Assembly (NCBI GenBank): GCA_030951025.1
Contig: JAUZQK010000097.1
Location: 1 to 50,520, forward strand
DNA: 50,520 bases
Source of the DNA: Mariprofundus sp.
GTDB taxonomy: Bacteria > Pseudomonadota > Zetaproteobacteria > Mariprofundales > Mariprofundaceae
Direction: 5' to 3'
The notes beneath the pieces were generated by a model. The model was not told the origin of the DNA. It ran no database searches and saw only the letters and a list, made by a program, of their open reading frames with translations. Shown here piece after piece: positions 17,401 to 25,205 of the stretch. Within the stretch, counting starts at the first letter, position 1; every line of letters starts with the position of its first letter. Made by a program: the position numbers and the translations under genes.

Positions 17401-17814
17401 GGTGAGCTGTTAAAGATGGCTGCAAAACGCTGCAGCGATGGTTTGACGCGCATGCTGGGCAGTGAACGTGGTCAATGGATTTTATCACAGCATGAGCAGG
17501 CACACTGTGAATGGGCATTGAGTATGGAATATGAGCGGCATATTTCACACCATATTATCGATCGTAGTTTTATTGTTCAATCTTGTGATGACACTCAAAC
17601 AATACGTTGGATTATCGATTATAAAACTGCCTCACATGAGGGCGGAGATTTGAATTATTTTTTGCTTGAAGAGAAAAAACGGCATGCTCCGCAGCTGCAG
17701 CGTTATGCTGGGGTGTTGAAAGAAATGGAGCCGGATTGTGTGATCAAAACGGCATTATATTTTCCCTTGCTGGATGCATGGATTGAATGCAGTAACGAGC
17801 CAGAAAGCGTGTGA
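14416..17814 (+). CDS. AddA/UvrD-like ATP-dependent helicase-exonuclease
   Basis: A 1132-aa superfamily 1 helicase with a C-terminal nuclease, the AddA/RecB architecture used to resect double-strand breaks for recombination. The Walker A motif APAGSGKT has Lys26. FTRKAA follows (motif Ia), and VDEFQDT (Walker B) is at about 406-412. GDPMQSIYRFR (motif III) is near 440. MHGAKGLQWD (motif V) and YVACTRPE (motif VI) come later. The nuclease motif IDYKT has Asp1068 and Lys1070. It overlaps the AddB-like gene (ATGA). About 360 non-coding bases follow, so it ends the operon. Confidence 0.92.
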   Translation: MSADIRLKARHPGGSFLVQAPAGSGKTELLTQRILALLAIVDEPEEILALTFTRKAAAEMRKRVLESLSAAKPDPCESHKMETWLLAQQAMAHSRERGWHLLQHAARLRIMTIDSLSHGLARQLPLLSGFGAMPSPSEHVQQSYRDAAEAALNEAMADFSEDAECVLLHQDHNAVAVIGLMADMLAKREQWLDQIAMHGRDMNALRQMLESNLADIMQQQLADCETLLPIELKHELPALMRFAGEQRGDDALQEIHAWPAVALDRLEQWQLIADFLLTATGPSFRKAGGVNVRLGFPAGKSFVEMKDQFKSLLDILADQSMLAESLHGLRQLPEKAQMDDQQWQVLKSLFLLLVLANKHLQQQFSQQGEADFTEIALRAMDALGANDAAPGDLLMKLDYRIHHILVDEFQDTSHLQMHLLQCLTAGWQAGDGRDRSLFLVGDPMQSIYRFRKAEVGLFLNTANNDAGLPAIEALRLERNFRSSPAIVDWVNRAFKSVFSDKQDVISGAVPHAPAVAALSHDGAVNLHLQHAQDTALEAEHIVALVAKALADGKRAQQSGERDKVFRIGILARSRKHLHVLMPALQAAGVAFRAIKILPLDSRPEVRLLRALLRALLHPADRLSWAALLRSPCCGLESYDLHVLMAGGRTDRSDQADGAGSSDDSVWQLIENTALIQQLSMDAQARIAFIRKALAPCVLHSGKVAVRDLLHKAWLRLSMPALIDATASLNVDAALALLESLQQGGRIDFALFDAGLEKLYAAADVSEAAAQVELLTMHGAKGLQWDMVILPGLGHKGAGADTPLLAFSEVPSPGGAMPLMAAKASTRQKDALYALVNGIEKSKDNNEIKRLLYVACTRPETLLHMFGHVNGQSGLATSGSLLQLLLGADADCFGARLWHVEGHESSASSAQMALQRVADVSALLEETDTDDGVQQQKSELAETEYVWAGAEAAPVGNVLHAALQHVAELGFEHWSDDHQKAELKAMRRLLMAEGLSGELLKMAAKRCSDGLTRMLGSERGQWILSQHEQAHCEWALSMEYERHISHHIIDRSFIVQSCDDTQTIRWIIDYKTASHEGGDLNYFLLEEKKRHAPQLQRYAGVLKEMEPDCVIKTALYFPLLDAWIECSNEPESV

Positions 17815-17909
17815 TCAAACTATTTTTTAAGTTTGCCGTTTGATGCTCGAAAAAGTTTTATTATGCGCTTGACTTCTTTTAAACCCTTTGTTTGCAATGG
17901 CTTTGCCAA

Positions 17910-18122
17910 GTGTCCACAGAGGCTGTGGATAACGTTGTGGATGAATGTATGAATGCCCCTGCAATTGTTACATCTGTGTGACAGTAACAAGTCATGCATA
18001 AAATTTAGGCATATTTATTAGTTCAATAAAAACAGATACTTGTGATGCGTTTGTTCATGTAAACAGGATTGACTTTGAATTGTGCCACAGTTTTCACTTT
18101 AAGCTGTTGCAGTGGTGGATAA
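17910..18122. promoter_or_regulatory. Cluster of DnaA-box-like sites in a 356-base spacer
   Basis: The spacer 17815-18170 has no gene. It contains a perfect inverted DnaA box TGTGGATAA (17924-17932), one-mismatch copies TGTGGATGA (17936-17944) and GGTGGATAA (18114-18122), and a two-mismatch GTGTCCACA (17910-17918). Between them are a perfect 7-bp inverted repeat TTGTTAC/GTAACAA (17965-17971, 17984-17990) and an AT-rich stretch (about 17995-18055). This could be an origin-like or DnaA-titrating region, or DnaA-controlled promoter DNA for the next gene. No dnaA, dnaN, gidA or parAB neighbours support an origin. Confidence 0.4.
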
Positions 18123-18173
18123 AATTGATTTTATAGCTTGGGTTTTGTGTGATTAGCAGCTATAGGGGGGGTG

Positions 18174-19178
18174 ATGAAGCAAATGAATCTGGTGTTGCTG
18201 ATGGCGATTGTTTGTTTTGGATTATTGCATAATCCTGTGGTTTCTCAGGTCAATGCGGCGGAATCTTATAGTACGCTGATGCATGCTGGAATGTGTGATG
18301 CATCGGCTGCTGTGGCGGTGGGTTCATCGTTGTTCGTTGTAGGCAATGATGAGGATAATATTTTGCGATTGTATCGTCGTGATGGTCTTGAACATGGACC
18401 CATACAACGCTTTGATCTGAGTCCGTTTTTAAATCTCGATACCAAACATCCGGAAGCCGATATTGAAGCGGCGACACGTATAGGTGATCGTGTCTATTGG
18501 ATCACTTCGCATGGTGCGAACAAAAAGGGCAAACAGCGTAGCAGTCGGCATAAGTTTTTTGCCACGCAGATCAAACAAGTTGGAAGCAAGGTGTGGCTTG
18601 AATTTATCGGGCATCCGTATGAAAGCTTGGTTAATGATTTGAATAAGATGCCACAATGGCGTGCTTTTGCTTTGCTTGAGGCGGCCCATTACGCACCGAA
18701 ATCAAATGGCGGATTAAATATTGAGGGGCTTGCAGCAGCACCCGATGGTTCGTTATGGATTGCCTTTCGTAATCCGGTTCCAGACGCTAAAGCCTTGCTG
18801 GTCAGCTTGAAGAATCCGCAAGCAGTTGTGACTGGAGAGCAGGCCATCCTGGGTGAGCCACTCATGTTGTCTTTAGATGGCTTGGGTGTTCGAGGCATGG
18901 AATATGTTCCGAGACTGGGGCAATATATAATTATTGCCGGTTCATTCGGCCATGATGATTATTTTCGGATTTATCGATGGTCGGGCATGAGACAGCAACA
19001 GCCTGTGTTCATCAAAAACATTGATTTGGGTGATTTAAAACCTGAATCGGTTGTGGTGTATGGCGATGACATGATTCAATTGCTCAGCGATGATGGCACG
19101 AACAAGGTGGCCGGCAAAGCCTGTAAACGCGTTGAGAATACTGATAAAAGCTTTCGCAGTATGAGTTTTACACCATAG
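18174..19178 (+). CDS. Secreted DUF3616-like beta-propeller protein
   Basis: A 334-aa protein with a clear signal peptide (about residues 1-29; hydrophobic core, VNAA just before the likely cut). The mature part has repeated short strand-turn units. It carries segments such as DIEAATRIGDRVYWITSHG and LNIEGLAAAPDGSLWIAFRNP that resemble DUF3616 propeller proteins. The expected location is the periplasm or outside; the function is unknown. Start choice is uncertain: GTG 18171, ATG 18174 and ATG 18183 are all in frame behind a G-run (18165-18171). The last fits that site best by spacing but would shorten the signal peptide by only three residues. It appears to be a single-gene unit. The 270 bases after it hold no gene. 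Confidence 0.7.
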   Translation: MKQMNLVLLMAIVCFGLLHNPVVSQVNAAESYSTLMHAGMCDASAAVAVGSSLFVVGNDEDNILRLYRRDGLEHGPIQRFDLSPFLNLDTKHPEADIEAATRIGDRVYWITSHGANKKGKQRSSRHKFFATQIKQVGSKVWLEFIGHPYESLVNDLNKMPQWRAFALLEAAHYAPKSNGGLNIEGLAAAPDGSLWIAFRNPVPDAKALLVSLKNPQAVVTGEQAILGEPLMLSLDGLGVRGMEYVPRLGQYIIIAGSFGHDDYFRIYRWSGMRQQQPVFIKNIDLGDLKPESVVVYGDDMIQLLSDDGTNKVAGKACKRVENTDKSFRSMSFTP

Positions 19179-19404
19179 TTGAACGTAGTTGTAGTGGCTC
19201 CGTAGAAGTATAGATGCCGAAAGGAGGGCTGCTGCTTCCGATTGTACTTGAACGTTAAAAGCAAAGATAAGCACGCATCAGGCTTGTTTCAGCATTATTA
19301 TAAAAGAGCGGACAAACGCATTGTTATAAATGTGCGCAAGCCATGAGTGATAGGCTAAGGTATGTGAAGTTGATTATGCATGTTGGCGCTATAGAGTGCC
19401 CTCG

Positions 19405-19440
19405 CACTCCGTTATCGGTGTGATAATCCTTTACGGAGTG
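19405..19440 (+). promoter_or_regulatory. Hairpin over the serA ribosome-binding site
   Basis: CACTCCGT (19405-19412) and ACGGAGTG (19433-19440) are perfect inverted copies. The right arm contains GGAG, the Shine-Dalgarno sequence 11 bases before the serA ATG. If the hairpin forms in the mRNA it would hide the ribosome-binding site. No known riboswitch class is recognised here. Confidence 0.45.
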
Positions 19441-19448
19441 AGAACACT

Positions 19449-21056
19449 ATGCCTAAGGTCTGGATAGCAGATAAAATGTCTTCCCGTGCGATTGAAGTAT
19501 TCAAGGCGCGCGGTATTGAAGTGGATTACAAACCGGGATTATCCGATGCCGAAAAGCTGGCCGTGGTGGCTGATTATGATGCCATTGCCGTACGTTCCTC
19601 TACTACCTTAAAGGCTGAGTTGCTGGATGCGGCCAAACGCGTCAAGGTGATTGGCCGGGCTGGTATTGGAGTAGATAATATTGATGTCGAAGGCTGTTCT
19701 CGGCGCGGCATCGTGGTGATGAATACTCCGTTCGGTAATACCATCACCACTGCTGAACTGGCCATTGCCCATATCGTGGCTGCGGCACGTATGATTCCAC
19801 AGGCATCGGCCTCGACCAAAGCAGGCCGTTGGGAAAAATCTCGCTTTATGGGCATGGAATTGACTGGCAAAAAAGCCGGTGTGATCGGTGCAGGTAATAT
19901 TGGTTCGATTGTTTGTGACCGTTTGAAAGGTCTGCACATGAGTGTGTTTGTCTATGATCCGTTTATTTCTGATGAACGGGCTGATGCGATGGGTGTGAGC
20001 AAGGTGGAGACGGTGGCGGAATTGGCGGCCATGGTTGATGTGTTGACTGTTCATGTGCCGTTGCTGGATGTGACGCGCAATTTGATTAATGCCGATATTA
20101 TTGCACGCATGAAAAAAGGCTCGATTGTGGTCAATTGTGCGCGTGGAGGCATTGTCGATGAAGATGCCTTGTTTGAAGCCTGCCAATCGGGTCATTTGCG
20201 TGCGGCGGCGTTGGATGTGTATGCCCAGGAGCCGGCACGAGAAAATAAACTGTTTGAATTGGATAATATCAGTTTTACACCGCATATTGGTGCATCGACC
20301 GATGAAGCTCAGGAGAATGTGGCTGTACAGGTGGCTGAGCAAATGTCTGATTATTTGCTCTCTGGGGTGGTGCGCAATGCAGTTAATGTGCCATCGTTGT
20401 CAGAAGCAGAGCAGCGTTTACTCGCGCCTTATGTCTTGCTGGCTGAACGCATGGGTCGCTTTATCGGTCAGACCATGAAACCGGGTTACTCCAGAGTCTG
20501 CGTTAATTTTGAAGGGCAGGCCTCACATATTAATCGTAAACCGTTGATCAATAGCATGTTGCAGGGTTTGTTGTCGCATAGCATGGAAGATGTGAATGCG
20601 GTGAATGCGGGCATGCTGGCCAAGGATCGTGGTATTGAAATCGTTGAAACAGCACGTGATGCAGCCGATCATTTTTCTACATTGATTAAACTCGAAGTAG
20701 AAGGTGATGAGGGTGTGCGCTGTGTCTCAGGCACGTTATTTGATGAAACGCGGCCACGTTTTGTCAGCTTTGATACCTGCGAGGTGGAGATGGCACCGGA
20801 AGGCAATTTGATTATGATCCAAAATGAAGACAAGCCAGGCATGATTGCGGCCATGAGCGCCATTCTGGCCAATGCAGGCATCAATGTCGGTGATTTCAGG
20901 TTAGGGCGCAGGGAAGATGCCAATACGGCTGTTGCGATGATTCAGGTGGATACATCACCATCGCAGGCGGTGCTGGATGAGCTGGCCGCATTGCCGGATA
21001 TGTTGATGGTGCGTTATGCAGAACTGGGTGAGATGCGTGAAACAGGAGAATCATAA
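19449..21056 (+). CDS. serA: D-3-phosphoglycerate dehydrogenase SerA
   Basis: Oxidises 3-phosphoglycerate with NAD+ as the first step of serine synthesis. At 535 aa it is the long type with three parts. The catalytic and NAD-binding D-2-hydroxyacid dehydrogenase core covers about 1-315, with the nucleotide loop GAGNIGS at 147-153, Arg232 in CARGG and the catalytic-site His279 in PHIGAS. An intervening substrate-binding-like domain lies at about 320-450. A C-terminal ACT domain at about 455-530 usually binds serine for feedback control. The ATG follows a GGAG that lies in a hairpin. Its TAA overlaps the ATG of hisZ by one base. Confidence 0.97.
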   Translation: MPKVWIADKMSSRAIEVFKARGIEVDYKPGLSDAEKLAVVADYDAIAVRSSTTLKAELLDAAKRVKVIGRAGIGVDNIDVEGCSRRGIVVMNTPFGNTITTAELAIAHIVAAARMIPQASASTKAGRWEKSRFMGMELTGKKAGVIGAGNIGSIVCDRLKGLHMSVFVYDPFISDERADAMGVSKVETVAELAAMVDVLTVHVPLLDVTRNLINADIIARMKKGSIVVNCARGGIVDEDALFEACQSGHLRAAALDVYAQEPARENKLFELDNISFTPHIGASTDEAQENVAVQVAEQMSDYLLSGVVRNAVNVPSLSEAEQRLLAPYVLLAERMGRFIGQTMKPGYSRVCVNFEGQASHINRKPLINSMLQGLLSHSMEDVNAVNAGMLAKDRGIEIVETARDAADHFSTLIKLEVEGDEGVRCVSGTLFDETRPRFVSFDTCEVEMAPEGNLIMIQNEDKPGMIAAMSAILANAGINVGDFRLGRREDANTAVAMIQVDTSPSQAVLDELAALPDMLMVRYAELGEMRETGES

Positions 21057-22015
21057 TGTCGGTTCATAAACCTATTATTGGTTTGAACGATGCTTTTGGC
21101 GCACAGGCCAAGGCGCTGCGTTCGTTGCAGGGTAAGATCTTAAGTCTATTTGACGCGGCAGGTTATGATGAGGTGATTCCACCGATTCTGGAGCGGCCGG
21201 ACTCCATGAATTCCGGTGCTGGTCGTTTTTTGGCTGATCAGACCGTGGTATTCTCCGATCCTGCAGGAGCCGGTTCGCTGGCGATTCGTTCGGACATGAC
21301 TCCGCAGATTGCGCGTATTGCTGCAACACGGTTGCAGCATGAAGCAGAGCTGAAGCTGTGTTATTCAGGCACGGTGATGTTGGCGCGGCCGGATGTGCGT
21401 GGTGGCTCACGCCAGCAGTGGCAAACAGGTGTCGAATGTTTGGGTGTGGCCGGTCATGTCGGTGATATTGAAGTGATGCATTTGGCAGCGCGTACCATGC
21501 TTGCAGCAGGCTTTGATAAGCCTGTATTGCAGGTTGGGCATATTGGTTTGTTAAAAGCGCTGGTGGCGGAAAGCAGCCATGCTCTGGATGTGTGGACAGC
21601 CTGTATTTCACGTCGTTCACCCGATGATCTGGCTGCATTGATGGCTAAGGATAATTTATCAGATGCGGTTGAAACAGCCTTGTTGGAAATGGTTTCCGGT
21701 GCGGCCGATCAGCCGTGGTTGCGCGGTCATATCGGTAGTATCAATGATGCCTTTGATCAGGCGGCCAATGCCTTGCTAGATTTGGTTGAAGAAGTGGGTG
21801 AAAAAATGGAAGGGCATGTGAATATTCATGCCGATGCTGCCGTGATGCCACGTTTTTTGTATCACAGTGGTATTTTGTTTGCCGGTTTTGCAGATGGTGT
21901 GGCGCATGCGTTGCTGCATGGTGGTCGTTACGATGCCATGATGAGAGCGCATGGGCGTGATATGCCTGCGACTGGTTTTTCATGTGATTTGTGGGCGTTG
22001 ATCAACGCAAGATAA
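21056..22015 (+). CDS. hisZ: ATP phosphoribosyltransferase regulatory subunit HisZ
   Basis: A catalytically idle histidyl-tRNA synthetase paralogue that activates the short form of HisG in the first step of histidine synthesis. The 319-aa protein keeps the class II synthetase-like fold: the AGYDEVIPPILERPD segment (about 35-49), the motif 2-like region around RSDMTPQIAR (about 82-91) and GGRYDAMM near the C-terminus. It lacks the anticodon-binding domain of HisRS. It implies a short-form HisG elsewhere in the genome. It is coupled to serA by a one-base overlap and followed by purA, matching the hisZ-purA neighbourhood of many proteobacteria. Confidence 0.93.
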   Translation: MSVHKPIIGLNDAFGAQAKALRSLQGKILSLFDAAGYDEVIPPILERPDSMNSGAGRFLADQTVVFSDPAGAGSLAIRSDMTPQIARIAATRLQHEAELKLCYSGTVMLARPDVRGGSRQQWQTGVECLGVAGHVGDIEVMHLAARTMLAAGFDKPVLQVGHIGLLKALVAESSHALDVWTACISRRSPDDLAALMAKDNLSDAVETALLEMVSGAADQPWLRGHIGSINDAFDQAANALLDLVEEVGEKMEGHVNIHADAAVMPRFLYHSGILFAGFADGVAHALLHGGRYDAMMRAHGRDMPATGFSCDLWALINAR

Positions 22016-22020
22016 AAGCT

Positions 22021-22062
22021 TTCACCGCAGAGTACGCAAGAGTACGCAGAGGCAGAGAAGTA
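22021..22062. repeat. Dispersed GCAGAG-type intergenic repeat, copy B
   Basis: The hisZ-purA spacer begins with CACCGCAGAGTACGCAAGAG and TACGCAGAGGCAGAG, the same short-period motif as at 9745-9885. The remaining ~100 bases before purA hold no gene and would carry its promoter. Confidence 0.65.
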
Positions 22063-22161
22063 GAAGGGGTGACGCATTGATAATCAATGGTGTGGTAGTT
22101 TTTTTGCGCTGTTATCCTCGTACTTTTTGTAGCTTCCGTGGTTTAAAATGGGGTTGAGAAG

Positions 22162-23460
22162 ATGACAAATAATACTGTAGCAATTGGAATTCAATGGGGA
22201 GATGAGGGCAAAGGTAAAATCGTTGACCTGTTAGCGCCCGATGTGGATGTGGTGGCTCGTTTTCAGGGTGGCCCGAATGCTGGTCATACGCTGATTATCG
22301 GTGATCAGAAGACGGTGCTCAATCATATTCCATCCGGTATTTTGCATGCCGATACACTGTGTTTGATCGGTAACGGTACGGTGGTTGATCCATTTCACCT
22401 GGTGGAAGAAATGGATAAATTACTGGCGGCTGATATTCCAGTGGCGGATCGATTAAAGATTTCCGAACGCTGTCAGCTGATCTTACCTTACCATGAAGCG
22501 TTGGATGCGGCTCGTGAAGCGGCCAAAGGTAAAGATAAAATCGGCACCACGGGTAAAGGCATAGGTCCGTGTTATGAAGATAAAACAGCCCGGCGTGGTA
22601 TTCGTTTGATTGATTTGACATCGGCTGATCTGAATGCGCGTATCGAGTCGAATCTCGAATATGTTAATTTTATGCTGACCCAATACCTCAAAGCAGCGCC
22701 TGTTGCGCGTGCTGATGTGGATAAGGCCTTGGATTTAGCGCGTCAGCGCTTGTTGCCCTTGGCAGCGGATGTACCGTTGATCTTACAAAAAGCTATCAAA
22801 GCAGGGCAGAAGGTGCTCTATGAAGGTGCGCAGGGTTCGATGCTGGATGTGGATCACGGCACATATCCGTTTGTAACCTCATCGAATACCGTTGCCGGTG
22901 CTGCTTTGGCCGGTCTTGGTGTTGGCCCTGGTCAGGTGGATGCGGTGCTGGGTATCTGCAAGGCATACACCACGCGGGTGGGGGCTGGGCCTTTTCCAAC
23001 CGAGTTGTACAATGCAGATGGCATGTGTGATGTCGAAAATGCAGGCAAACACATGGCGGAACGCGGTCATGAATTTGGTGCCACCACAGGGCGGCCACGT
23101 CGTACGGGTTGGTTTGATGCTCCCGTCGTTCAGCATGCGGTGCGCATCAATGGTGTGACTGGTTTGGCCATTACCAAGCTGGATGTGTTGGATGGATTGG
23201 ATGAAGTGAAGTTGTGCGTGGCTTATGAATTGAACGGCGAACGTCTGGAATCGATTCCGGCTTGCTGCAATCAGCTTGATGCTGTGATTCCGGTGTATGA
23301 AACATTGCCGGGATGGTCTGAGAATACTTTTGGCGCAACTTCAATGGATCAGCTGCCAGCCAATGCCAAAGCGCTGCTCAAGCGCATCGAAGCGGTGTGC
23401 GAATGCCCGATCACCATGCTCTCCACAGGCCCCGATCGTGGACATATCATTCATCTATAA
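22162..23460 (+). CDS. purA: Adenylosuccinate synthetase PurA
   Basis: Condenses IMP and aspartate with GTP to adenylosuccinate, the first committed step from IMP to AMP. The 432-aa length is normal. The GTP-binding loop GDEGKGK lies at residues 13-19. The catalytic pair is Asp14 and His42 (NAGHT). The IMP-binding GTTGKGIGP segment and TTGRPRRTGWFD are present further on. It follows hisZ after a repeat-bearing spacer of about 150 bases and converges with trxA across a shared terminator. Confidence 0.98.
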   Translation: MTNNTVAIGIQWGDEGKGKIVDLLAPDVDVVARFQGGPNAGHTLIIGDQKTVLNHIPSGILHADTLCLIGNGTVVDPFHLVEEMDKLLAADIPVADRLKISERCQLILPYHEALDAAREAAKGKDKIGTTGKGIGPCYEDKTARRGIRLIDLTSADLNARIESNLEYVNFMLTQYLKAAPVARADVDKALDLARQRLLPLAADVPLILQKAIKAGQKVLYEGAQGSMLDVDHGTYPFVTSSNTVAGAALAGLGVGPGQVDAVLGICKAYTTRVGAGPFPTELYNADGMCDVENAGKHMAERGHEFGATTGRPRRTGWFDAPVVQHAVRINGVTGLAITKLDVLDGLDEVKLCVAYELNGERLESIPACCNQLDAVIPVYETLPGWSENTFGATSMDQLPANAKALLKRIEAVCECPITMLSTGPDRGHIIHL

Positions 23461-23575
23461 TCGGATTGCTAGGCGATGGCATAAAGCACTACTATATCAA
23501 GGGATCAATAGAGCCGAGCTTGAAGGAAATCGTCGTTTGTGACTTTTGCAACAGACTCAATTGATACATCGGATC

Positions 23576-23604
23576 AAAAAAGGCAGGGGGTAAGCCCTGC
23601 CTTT
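23576..23604 (-). terminator. Terminator between convergent purA and trxA
   Basis: A 10-bp stem (AAAGGCAGGG / CCCTGCCTTT) with a six-base loop. Read on the minus strand it is followed by a run of T and lies 31 bases after the trxA stop, so it is a good terminator for trxA. Read on the plus strand it has a shorter T-run and may also stop purA transcripts. Confidence 0.85.
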
Positions 23605-23634
23605 CATATTAAACTGTTGCGATCAGCGGATCAA

Positions 23635-23967
23635 TCAATCCAAATGTTCTTCAATGAACTCGGATAGTTTGGCTTTGTTGACTGCGCCGACTTTGGTGCC
23701 CTGCACATTGCCGTCGTTAAACAGCATTAGTGTAGGGATGCCGCGCACACCATATTTACCCGGTGTGTTGGGATTATCATCGATATTGATTTTGGCAATC
23801 GTGACTTGGCCTTGCTTCTCGCCTGCTACTTCGTCCAGAATTGGCGCGATTTGTTTGCAGGGGCCGCACCAGGGTGCCCAAAAATCAACAACAACAGGAC
23901 CGGAAGCCTTGAGTACATCGGCATCAAAGCTTTCGTCGCTAACATGAATAATTAAATCTGAAGTCAT
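23635..23967 (-). CDS. trxA: Thioredoxin TrxA
   Basis: A 110-aa cytoplasmic disulfide reductase. The active site WCGPC has Cys34 and Cys37. [14 protein letters not shown], the IPTLMLF cis-proline segment (about 77-83) and a helical C-terminus are all standard. It reduces targets such as ribonucleotide reductase and is recharged by thioredoxin reductase, which is not in the window. It is a single-gene unit on the minus strand, divergent from the MidA-like gene over 64 bases, with a terminator after it. Confidence 0.98.
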   Translation of the reverse strand: MTSDLIIHVSDESFDADVLKASGPVVVDFWAPWCGPCKQIAPILDEVAGEKQGQVTIAKINIDDNPNTPGKYGVRGIPTLMLFNDGNVQGTKVGAVNKAKLSEFIEEHLD

Positions 23968-24031
23968 ATGTGTTCATCGTTTGTTGGTGGAATAGTCGAT
24001 ACGTTAGTTCGAGGGGAGAAAAGCGTCAACC

Positions 24032-25183
24032 ATGTCAGAACAAAGTTTATGTCCAGAGTCATTAACTCAAATCATTCGCCAGCGCATTGATGCGGCAGGT
24101 GGGGCGATTCCTTTTGATCAATTTATGCAGGCTGCTTTGTATGAACCGGGGCTGGGTTATTACGATACCAAGACCGTATTCGGTGCTGAGGGCGATTTTG
24201 TCACTGCCTCAGAACTAGGTCCCTGGTCATCATTGGCCATGGCTGATCTGGTCTTTGATGCCTGGCAACAAATGGGTAAGCCGCATGACTGGATATTGAT
24301 GGAGCAGGGTTCCGGTTCCGGTCAGCAGTTGCTTTCTCTGCTGGATATTCTGGTTCAATTCTCCATGCCAGAGCCGCAACAGATTATTTCAGTTGAGCAT
24401 TGTGCCAGTTTGCGCGTTCGGCAATCGAAGCTGTTTGCCGATCGTGATTGGAATGTACAATATGTGGCTTCGTTGGATGATGTGAAACCTGCTGAACATG
24501 TGATTTATTATAGTAATGAGCTGCCGGACGCTTTTCCGGTGTCTTGTTTTCATCATCACGACGGGGTCTTTTATGATCGTTTGGTGGCTGTGCAGGGTGA
24601 AGGCTTTTGCTGGCTGGATACAGATCAGATTATGGCACAGTCGCCTGATATTGCGCCAGCGTTGATTCAGGCTTGGCCGGATCATTATAAGGGCGAATGG
24701 AATCCGGCTTTGGCTGCATGGCAGATGCAGCTCTCTGCCATCATTCAAAGCGGTTTTGTGTTTACGGTCGATTATGGTTATTCACAGCAAGAGTATTACC
24801 GCGAGGCGCGCATTGAAGGCACGTTATTGGCGCATGTCGATCAGACAGCGACGGAGGATGTGCTGGCCGATCCGGGCAGCCGCGATATTACCGCCCATGT
24901 GGATTTTAGCGCCCTTGTACGCGCCGGCCGCGATGGCGATTTAAAACCGCTGTTGTGGCTGTCGCAAGGTGCTTGGTTGGCGCAATCACCCTCGGTGCAA
25001 GCATTGATTCAATCACTGGCAGCTCAAAATGATGCCGTCAGTATGCATCTGCTGGCGCACGCCAAACGCATGCTCATGCCCTTCGGTATGGGTGAGGTGT
25101 TTAAGCTGTTGATTCAAAGTAAAGGTCTTGATGCCAAGAAACCAGCCTATTTAAGCCAGTTCAATCATCTTGAAGTATTATGA
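24032..25183 (+). CDS. MidA/NDUFAF7-like SAM-dependent methyltransferase
   Basis: A 383-aa protein of the COG1565 (DUF185) family. The mitochondrial relative NDUFAF7 methylates an arginine of a complex I subunit. The bacterial substrate is not established. Family marks are FMQAALYEPGLGYY (about 26-39), GDFVTASELG (about 50-59), the SAM-binding loop EQGSGSGQ (about 90-97) and YSNELPDAFPV (about 155-165). A GGGG-AGAAA ribosome-binding site lies before the ATG. The next gene, also a methyltransferase, starts 22 bases after its stop. Confidence 0.85.
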   Translation: MSEQSLCPESLTQIIRQRIDAAGGAIPFDQFMQAALYEPGLGYYDTKTVFGAEGDFVTASELGPWSSLAMADLVFDAWQQMGKPHDWILMEQGSGSGQQLLSLLDILVQFSMPEPQQIISVEHCASLRVRQSKLFADRDWNVQYVASLDDVKPAEHVIYYSNELPDAFPVSCFHHHDGVFYDRLVAVQGEGFCWLDTDQIMAQSPDIAPALIQAWPDHYKGEWNPALAAWQMQLSAIIQSGFVFTVDYGYSQQEYYREARIEGTLLAHVDQTATEDVLADPGSRDITAHVDFSALVRAGRDGDLKPLLWLSQGAWLAQSPSVQALIQSLAAQNDAVSMHLLAHAKRMLMPFGMGEVFKLLIQSKGLDAKKPAYLSQFNHLEVL

Positions 25184-25205
25184 TGATGGCGCAGTTGGGC
25201 ATATT

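Noticed and set aside
19179-19404. A promoter for serA built from TTGATT (19370) and TATAGA (19390)
   Set aside because: The spacing is only 14 bases, so it is not supported as a standard sigma70 promoter. Nothing else recognisable lies in 19179-19404.
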